Source of the DNA: AG25 sp035604455
Lineage (GTDB): Bacteria > Gemmatimonadota > Gemmatimonadetes > Gemmatimonadales > GWC2-71-9
DNA: 10,424 nucleotides
Direction: 5' to 3'
NCBI GenBank assembly: GCA_035604455.1
Contig: DATNIM010000001.1
Span: forward strand, 1-10,424
The notes below the pieces were generated by a model. The model saw only the letters and a program-made list of their open reading frames with translations, made no database searches and was not told where the DNA came from. The position numbers were made by a program, and so were the translations under genes. Of the stretch, positions 5,128 through 10,424 are shown piece by piece; the first letter of the stretch is position 1, and every line of letters begins with the position of its first letter.

Positions 5128-6108
5128 ATGGACCGCCGGAGCCGCGGGCAACCCCGGACTGCGCTCGTCACGGGGATCACGGGCCAGGACGGCTCCTACC
5201 TGGCCGAATTTCTCCTCGACAAGGGTTACCGGGTCGTGGGCGTCGTCCGCCGCACCTCCCACGACTCCTACGAGCGGATCGGGCATTTGCTCGATCGAGT
5301 GGAAATCGTCCCCGCCGACCTTCTCGATCAGCACTCCCTCACCGAGGTCGTCCGGGATACGAGGCCCCAGGAGGTCTACAACCTGGCGGCGCAGAGCTTC
5401 GTCCCGACCTCCTGGACGCAGCCCGTGCTCACGGGCGAATTCACGGCGCTCGGCGTCACTCGGCTCCTCGAGGCCGTTCGGCTCGCCCATCCCGAAGCGC
5501 GCTTTTACCAGGCGAGCTCGTCCGAGATGTTCGGCAAGGCCGTCGAGACGCCCCAGCGGGAGGGCACGCCGTTCTACCCGCGCTCGCCGTACGGTGTGGC
5601 CAAGATCTACGGGCACTGGATCACGGTGAACTACCGCGAGTCCTACGGGCTGTACACCGTGAGCGGGATCCTCTTCAATCACGAGTCCCCGCGGCGCGGG
5701 CTTGAGTTCGTGACGCGGAAGGTGACCCACGGCGTCGCCCGCATCGCCAAGGGGCTGGCGCAGGAACTCCGCCTCGGCAACCTTGAGGCGCGCCGCGACT
5801 GGGGGTTCGCGGGGGATTACGTGGACGCGATGTGGCGCATGCTGCAGCAGCCCGAACCCACGGACTACGTGATCGGGACGGGGCTGACCCACACCGTGCG
5901 CGAGTTGTGCGAGATCGCCTTCGCGCACGCCGGGCTCGACTGGCAACGCCATGTGAAGGTCGACCCCAAGCTCGTGCGACCGGCCGAGGTGGATGTGCTG
6001 CAGGCCGATCCCGCCAAGGCCCGTCGCGAGCTCGGTTGGACGCCGCGGATTGATTTCGCGGGGCTCGTGCGGATGATGGTCGACGCGGACCTGGAGCGCC
6101 TCGCCTGA
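5128..6108 (+). CDS. gmd: GDP-mannose 4,6-dehydratase (extended SDR family)
   Basis: The product converts GDP-mannose to GDP-4-dehydro-6-deoxy-mannose in the cytoplasm. From ATG 5128 it has 326 residues. The N-terminal Rossmann motif is GITGQDGSYLAEFLL (~16-30), followed by DLLD (~64-67) and NLAAQSFVPTSW (~85-96). The active site contains SSSEMFG (Ser131 where E. coli has Thr, Glu133) and YGVAK (Tyr155, Lys159). Further landmarks are LFNHESPRRG and FAGDYVDAMW. GTG 5071 is a possible longer start but lies only 12 bases from the divergent rpmB start and adds a Pro/Gly-rich stretch, so 5128 is preferred even though its Shine-Dalgarno is weak. The next gene overlaps its stop and encodes the matching reductase. 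Promoter elements in the GC-rich 68-bp gap are not obvious. Other SDR 4,6-dehydratases are less likely given these motifs. Confidence 0.92.
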   Translation: MDRRSRGQPRTALVTGITGQDGSYLAEFLLDKGYRVVGVVRRTSHDSYERIGHLLDRVEIVPADLLDQHSLTEVVRDTRPQEVYNLAAQSFVPTSWTQPVLTGEFTALGVTRLLEAVRLAHPEARFYQASSSEMFGKAVETPQREGTPFYPRSPYGVAKIYGHWITVNYRESYGLYTVSGILFNHESPRRGLEFVTRKVTHGVARIAKGLAQELRLGNLEARRDWGFAGDYVDAMWRMLQQPEPTDYVIGTGLTHTVRELCEIAFAHAGLDWQRHVKVDPKLVRPAEVDVLQADPAKARRELGWTPRIDFAGLVRMMVDADLERLA

Positions 6109-7043
6109 GGGTCCTCGTGACCGGGGCGGACGGCTTTGTGGGGACCTGGCTCGTGCGCCGGTTGCTCCGAGACGGGCACGAAGTCGTGGGCGGCGTCGGG
6201 GGCAGTGCCAGCCGCCTGACCCCGGCCGAACAGGCCGCGGTCCAGTGGCTGCCGCTTGAGCTCACGGACCCAGACTCGGTCCGAGCGGTAGTGGGGAAGG
6301 GCTACCAAGCGGTCGTCCACCTTGCAGCCGTGGCCTCGGGCGGGGACGCCGCCCGGGACCCGGGGATGGCCTGGGTCGTGAATGCGGCCGGCACCGCGCG
6401 GCTCGTCCAGGCACTCCTTGGGGCGAAGGAGCGGGAGGGGACCGATCCTCTCGTGCTCGTGGTGTCGACGGGCGAGGTCTACGGCCGGGCTCAGGGGCCG
6501 CGCCGCGAGACCGACCCCGTGGCGCCGTGTTCGCCCTATGCCGCGAGCAAAGTGGGGGCGGAAGCGGCGGCGTTTGAGGCCTGGCGGCGTGCGGGACTCC
6601 GGGTGGTGGTGGCCCGGGCCTTTCCCCACACGGGGCCGGGGCAGGACACCCGGTTTGTGGTGCCGGCCTTCGTCGAGCGACTGCGACTCGCGAAGCAGAC
6701 CGGGGCGCCCGCTGTCAAAGTGGGGAACCTTGCGCCCGTTCGCGAGTTTCTGCACGTAGACGACGTGGTGGACGCCTACGTTCGGCTGCTCGGGCACGGC
6801 ACGCCGGGCGAGGTCTACAACGTGGCGTCGGGCGAGGGAATGGCGCTCGGCGCGATCTTCGAGCGGCTCAGTGCGCTGGTCGGGGTACACGCGGTGCCGG
6901 AGATCGACGCCCGGCTCGTGCGGCCCGCCGATATCCCATGCCTGGTCGGCGACGCCACGAAGCTCCGGTCCGCGGTCGGCTGGGTCCCGCGCCATTCCCT
7001 GGAGGAGACGCTCAAGGACGTGGTTGATGCCCAAGCGGACTGA
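6105..7043 (+). CDS. rmd: GDP-6-deoxy-D-mannose (GDP-D-rhamnose) forming reductase, SDR family
   Basis: This would reduce the Gmd product to GDP-D-rhamnose, a donor for surface polysaccharide. I place the start at CTG 6105, giving (M)RVLVTGADGFVGTWLV; the GTG at 6117 would remove the first beta strand of the NAD(P)-binding fold. GGAG (6093-6096) lies eight bases before the CTG, and no ATG, GTG or TTG lies in frame close upstream. The CTG overlaps the gmd TGA. The 312 residues carry VVSTGEVYG (~119-127), YAASK (Tyr145, Lys149), RAFPHTGPGQ, and NLAPVREFLHVDDVVDAYVR, typical of Rmd-type reductases. Adjacency to gmd supports the call. Other NDP-sugar 4-reductases or epimerases remain possible. 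The last 17 bases overlap carB. Confidence 0.8.
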   Translation: MRVLVTGADGFVGTWLVRRLLRDGHEVVGGVGGSASRLTPAEQAAVQWLPLELTDPDSVRAVVGKGYQAVVHLAAVASGGDAARDPGMAWVVNAAGTARLVQALLGAKEREGTDPLVLVVSTGEVYGRAQGPRRETDPVAPCSPYAASKVGAEAAAFEAWRRAGLRVVVARAFPHTGPGQDTRFVVPAFVERLRLAKQTGAPAVKVGNLAPVREFLHVDDVVDAYVRLLGHGTPGEVYNVASGEGMALGAIFERLSALVGVHAVPEIDARLVRPADIPCLVGDATKLRSAVGWVPRHSLEETLKDVVDAQAD

Positions 7044-10000
7044 TCTCCGGCGCATCCTCCTGCTCGGGTCCGGCCCGATCGTGATCGGGCAGGGCGCCGA
7101 ATTCGATTACTCGGGGACCCAGGCGGTGAAGGCCCTCAAAGAAGAGGGCTACTTCGTCATTCTCGTCAACTCGAATCCCGCGACGATCATGACGGACCCC
7201 GAGCTCGCCGACCGCACGTACATCGAGCCCGTCACCCCCGACTGGGTCCGCCGCGTGATCGAGCGCGAGCACCCCGACGCCCTGCTACCCACGATGGGGG
7301 GCCAGACCGCGCTCAACGTGGCCATGGCGCTCGCCCGCGACGGCACGCTCGAACGGATGGGCGTCGAGCTCATCGGCGCCAACGCCCGCGCGATCGAGAT
7401 GGCCGAGGACCGCGCACAGTTCGCGGCCGCGATGCGCCGCATCGGGCTCGCCGTCCCCCAGGGGCGCACCGTGGCCTCGTTCGACGAAGGGCTCGAGGCC
7501 GTGGCCGAGATCGGGTATCCGGTCGTGATCCGGCCGTCCTTCACCCTCGGTGGCTCAGGCGGTGGCATCGCCTTCAACCGTGCCGAGTTCGAGGAAGCCG
7601 TCGAGTTCGCCCTCGAGCTCTCGCCCGTTCACACGACGCTCGTCGAGCGGAGCGTCCTCGGGTGGAAGGAGTTCGAGCTCGAGGTGATGCGCGACCGTCG
7701 GGACAACGTCGTGATCGTCTGCTCGATCGAGAACGTCGATCCGATGGGCGTGCACACGGGCGACTCGATCACCGTGGCGCCGGCGATGACGCTCACCGAT
7801 CGCGAATACCAGAAGATGCGCGACGCCGCGATCGCCATCATCCGGGAGATCGGCGTCGAAGCCGGCGGGTGCAACATCCAATTCGCCGTGAACCCGACCG
7901 ACGGCCAGATGTTCGTGATCGAGATGAACCCCCGTGTCTCGCGGAGCTCGGCGCTCGCGTCGAAGGCCACGGGGTTCCCGATCGCGCGCATCGGGACCAA
8001 GCTCGCCCTGGGCTACACGCTCGACGAGCTTCCGAACGACATCACGAAGACCACCCCGGCCTCCTTCGAGCCCGTGCTCGACTACGTGGTGGTCAAGCTG
8101 CCGCGCTTCGCGTTCGAGAAGTTCCCGGCTGCGGACTTCCATCTCACGACCCAGATGAAATCGGTCGGCGAGGCGATGTCAATCGGCCGGACCTTCAAGG
8201 AGGCTTTCCAGAAGGGCCTGCGCGCGCTCGAGATCGGCCGGCCGGGCTGGGTCACCGGCGCCACGCTCGCCGACGACCGCCTGACGGGCGATTCGGCCGA
8301 GGACCTCCGGGTCGCCCTGCGCACGCCCACGCCCGAACGCGTGTTCCAGATCAAGCGGGCGCTCGAGAAGGGGCTTACGGTCGATGCCATCGCCGAGGCC
8401 TCGGGGATCGACCCGTGGTTCCTCTATCAGATGCAGGAGCTCGTCGCGGCCGAGCGCGCGTTCCAGGGGCTCGGCCCCGTCGGGGCCGACGATCTCCGCC
8501 GCATGAAGCGGCTCGGGTTCAGCGACCACCAGCTCGCCACGCTCCGCGGCACGACCGAGGCCGCGCTGCGGGCCGAACGCTGGCGCTTGGGTGTCCATCC
8601 GGCCTACAAGACGGTCGACACGTGTGCCGGAGAGTTCCCGTCCAAGACGCCGTATCTCTACTCGTCCTACGACGACGAGAACGAGTCCGAGCCGCTCGGG
8701 GCCCAGGGCGTGGTCATCTTGGGGAGCGGCCCGAACCGGATCGGGCAGGGCGTCGAGTTCGACTACTGCTGCGTGCGCGCCGGGCTCGCGTTCCGCGAGC
8801 TCGGGCTCCGCACCATCATGATCAACTCGAACCCCGAGACGGTGTCGACCGACTTCGACATTTCGGACAAGCTCTATTTCGAGCCCCTGACGCTCGAGGA
8901 CGTGCTCGAGATCGTTCGCCTGGAGCGGCCTCGGGGCGTGGTCGTGCAGCTCGGCGGGCAGACGCCGCTGCGGCTGACGAAGCCGCTCGAGGCGGCGGGA
9001 ATCCCGATCCTCGGGACGTCGCCGGATGCGATCGACGTGGCCGAGGACCGGGGACGCTTTGAGGCGCTCGCCCGCGAGCTCGGGATCAACCAGCCCGCGA
9101 GCGGCACGGCGCGCTCGGTCGAGGAAGCCGTGGCCGTGGCCGAGCGCATCGGATTCCCGGTGCTGATCCGGCCGTCCTACGTCCTGGGCGGGCGGGCCAT
9201 GGAGATCGTCTACGACCCGGGCTCGTTGCGAGAATTCTTCGTAAAGGCGGCCCGCGTGGCGCCCGAGCATCCGGTGCTGATCGACCGGTTCCTGGAAGAC
9301 GCCTTCGAGGGGGACGTCGACGCGATCGCAGACGGCACCCGGTGCGTGGTCGGCGGGGTCATGCAGCACATCGAGAACGCCGGGATCCACTCCGGCGACT
9401 CGGCCTGCGTGCTTCCACCCTATCTGATCGGCGACCGCCAGGTGGAAGAGATGCGGCGCCACACGCAGGCCCTGGCACGCGCCCTTGGCGTGGTGGGGCT
9501 CCTCAACGTCCAGTTCGCCATCAAGAACGGGATCGTCTACGTCCTCGAGGTGAACCCGAGAGCGTCGCGCACCGTCCCGTTCGTGAGCAAGGCGACCGGC
9601 GTGCCGCTCGCCAAGCTCGCCGCCGCCGTCATGATCGGGCGGACGCTCGATCAGCTCGGGCTCGCCGACGAGCTGCCCCTGCCTGCCGTCGCGGTGAAGG
9701 AGGCGGTGTTCCCCTTTACCAAACTCCCCGGCACCGACACGGTGCTGGGCCCCGAGATGCGCTCGACGGGCGAGGTCATGGGGATCGCCGACAGCTTCGG
9801 CATGGCCTTCGCCAAGGCGCAGATCGCCGCCGAAGGTTCACTGCCGCTCAGCGGGACGGTCTTCGTCACGGTCAACGACTCGGACAAGCCCACGGTGCTG
9901 CCCATCGTGCGGCGGTTTCACGAAATGGGGTTCCGCATCCTCGCCACGGCCGGGACCGCGCGCTATCTGCGGGCGCGGGGCATTCCGGCCGAGCACGTGG

Positions 10001-10314
10001 CGAAGGTCCATGAAGGACGGCCGAACGCCAACGATCTGATCGTTTCTGGTGAGATTCACCTGCTTATCAACACACCCCTCGGCAAGTTCACCCAGGCCGA
10101 CGAGTTCGCCATCCGGCGGACGGCGCTGATGCACCGGGTGCCCTACACCACGACGATGTCCGCCGCGAGCGCCGCGAGTGACGCTATTCTCGCGCTACGG
10201 AGCCGGGCGGGCAGCGTGAGGAGCCTTCAGGAATGGCACGAAAGCAAAGCGGAAAAGCCGCTCCCCGCGGCGCCAAAAGCGCCAAGCCGGGAGCCGCGCG
10301 GCGTCCGAGCCTAG
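7027..10314 (+). CDS. carB: Carbamoyl phosphate synthase large subunit
   Basis: CarB makes carbamoyl phosphate from bicarbonate, ATP and ammonia supplied by CarA, for pyrimidine and arginine synthesis. The start at ATG 7027 gives MPKRTDLRRILLLGSGPIVIGQG, with AAGGA (7014-7018) eight bases before it; the frame is open further upstream but without homology. The 1095 residues comprise a first ATP-grasp half (~1-400, RPSFTLGGSGGG, FVIEMNPRVSRSSALASK) and an oligomerisation region (~400-560). A second ATP-grasp half follows (~560-935, GSGPNRIGQGVEFDYC, RPSYVLGGRAMEI, VLEVNPRASRTVPFVSK). An MGS-like allosteric domain (~938-1065, ATAGTARYL, KVHEGRPN) comes last. After the family's usual end (SLQEWH) a basic Pro/Ala tail of ~25 residues overlaps murB. 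carA is not in this window. Confidence 0.97.
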   Translation: MPKRTDLRRILLLGSGPIVIGQGAEFDYSGTQAVKALKEEGYFVILVNSNPATIMTDPELADRTYIEPVTPDWVRRVIEREHPDALLPTMGGQTALNVAMALARDGTLERMGVELIGANARAIEMAEDRAQFAAAMRRIGLAVPQGRTVASFDEGLEAVAEIGYPVVIRPSFTLGGSGGGIAFNRAEFEEAVEFALELSPVHTTLVERSVLGWKEFELEVMRDRRDNVVIVCSIENVDPMGVHTGDSITVAPAMTLTDREYQKMRDAAIAIIREIGVEAGGCNIQFAVNPTDGQMFVIEMNPRVSRSSALASKATGFPIARIGTKLALGYTLDELPNDITKTTPASFEPVLDYVVVKLPRFAFEKFPAADFHLTTQMKSVGEAMSIGRTFKEAFQKGLRALEIGRPGWVTGATLADDRLTGDSAEDLRVALRTPTPERVFQIKRALEKGLTVDAIAEASGIDPWFLYQMQELVAAERAFQGLGPVGADDLRRMKRLGFSDHQLATLRGTTEAALRAERWRLGVHPAYKTVDTCAGEFPSKTPYLYSSYDDENESEPLGAQGVVILGSGPNRIGQGVEFDYCCVRAGLAFRELGLRTIMINSNPETVSTDFDISDKLYFEPLTLEDVLEIVRLERPRGVVVQLGGQTPLRLTKPLEAAGIPILGTSPDAIDVAEDRGRFEALARELGINQPASGTARSVEEAVAVAERIGFPVLIRPSYVLGGRAMEIVYDPGSLREFFVKAARVAPEHPVLIDRFLEDAFEGDVDAIADGTRCVVGGVMQHIENAGIHSGDSACVLPPYLIGDRQVEEMRRHTQALARALGVVGLLNVQFAIKNGIVYVLEVNPRASRTVPFVSKATGVPLAKLAAAVMIGRTLDQLGLADELPLPAVAVKEAVFPFTKLPGTDTVLGPEMRSTGEVMGIADSFGMAFAKAQIAAEGSLPLSGTVFVTVNDSDKPTVLPIVRRFHEMGFRILATAGTARYLRARGIPAEHVAKVHEGRPNANDLIVSGEIHLLINTPLGKFTQADEFAIRRTALMHRVPYTTTMSAASAASDAILALRSRAGSVRSLQEWHESKAEKPLPAAPKAPSREPRGVRA

Positions 10315-10424
10315 CAAAGCCGAGCGCGGCGCCCGCGCCGCCGGCGCCGCCCAAGATCAAGTTCCGCGGCCGCCTGCTTGAGAACGAGGCGCTCGCGCGC
10401 TACACGACCTACCGCATCGGCGGG
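10233..10424 (+). CDS. murB: UDP-N-acetylenolpyruvoylglucosamine reductase, N-terminal part
   Basis: MurB reduces UDP-GlcNAc-enolpyruvate to UDP-MurNAc in peptidoglycan synthesis, using FAD and NADPH. Only the first 64 codons are present. The identification rests on residues ~44-64, FRGRLLENEALARYTTYRIGG, in particular the ARYTTYRIGG that opens the FAD-binding domain. ATG 10233 has GAGGAG (10218-10223) nine bases upstream, and no other ATG, GTG or TTG lies in frame before the conserved part. The first ~41 residues are a Lys/Arg/Ala/Pro-rich extension absent from most MurB proteins. Eighty-two bases overlap carB in another frame, so the two are probably cotranscribed. Confidence 0.85.
   Translation, partial: MARKQSGKAAPRGAKSAKPGAARRPSLAKPSAAPAPPAPPKIKFRGRLLENEALARYTTYRIGG

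Noticed and set aside
7662..9062. 466-codon plus-strand open frame inside carB
   Set aside because: It lies wholly within carB in another frame, is rich in Arg, Gly, Ala and Pro, and shows no motifs; this is typical of shadow frames in GC-rich coding DNA.
8179..9462. 427-codon minus-strand open frame opposite carB
   Set aside because: It is antisense to a clearly functional gene and its Leu/Arg/Asp/His bias mirrors carB codon use. It has no recognisable domain.
7027..9630. Internal similarity between the two halves of carB
   Set aside because: This is the known ancient duplication of the ATP-grasp halves in this family, not a new repeat.
1..10424. CRISPR array, insertion sequence, prophage or defence cassette
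   Set aside because: No regularly spaced repeats, transposase or integrase motifs, terminal inverted repeats or nuclease cassettes were seen anywhere in the window.

Overview
This is a GC-rich bacterial chromosomal window. It is built around the ribosomal alpha operon (rpmJ-rpsM-rpsK-rpsD-rpoA-rplQ), followed by a convergent rpmB. A second plus-strand run then carries a GDP-D-rhamnose gene pair (gmd-like, rmd-like), carB and the 5' end of murB. GC-biased third positions, many long shadow reading frames, GTG/TTG/CTG starts and zinc-binding (Cys-retaining) forms of uS4, bL36 and bL28 fit a soil or sediment lineage of the Methylomirabilota/Rokubacteria, Gemmatimonadota or deltaproteobacterial type. 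The sequence alone does not fix the taxon, and this placement is inference.

Layout. Positions 1-370 (minus) hold the N-terminal part of a winged helix-turn-helix regulator that runs off the left edge. Positions 539-946 (plus) hold a small secreted or membrane protein of unknown function. Positions 955-1635 (minus) hold an SRPBCC-like gene split by one in-frame amber codon; its recognisable C-terminus continues in the same frame after the stop. Positions 1636-1864 are a noncoding region with a palindrome, an 11-bp tandem repeat and three successive inverted repeats, and serve as the upstream region of the alpha operon. Positions 1865-4812 are the tightly packed alpha operon with overlapping stop/start codons. 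It ends at a strong hairpin (4831-4869) shared with rpmB (4868-5059, minus). Positions 5128-10424 hold gmd, rmd, carB and murB, with rmd, carB and murB each overlapping the gene before.

How the genes work together. The alpha operon supplies small- and large-subunit proteins and the RNA polymerase alpha subunit. Gmd and Rmd would turn GDP-mannose into GDP-D-rhamnose for surface polysaccharide. CarB makes carbamoyl phosphate for pyrimidines and arginine, and MurB makes UDP-MurNAc for peptidoglycan. The downstream genes therefore mix envelope-precursor and nucleotide supply. The usual upstream neighbours of rpmJ (secY, adk, map, infA) are absent, and carA is not next to carB.

No clearly new defence or mobile system is visible. 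The points most worth a second look are the amber-interrupted SRPBCC gene, the structured region in front of rpmJ, the CTG start inferred for rmd, and the 82-bp out-of-frame overlap of carB and murB.
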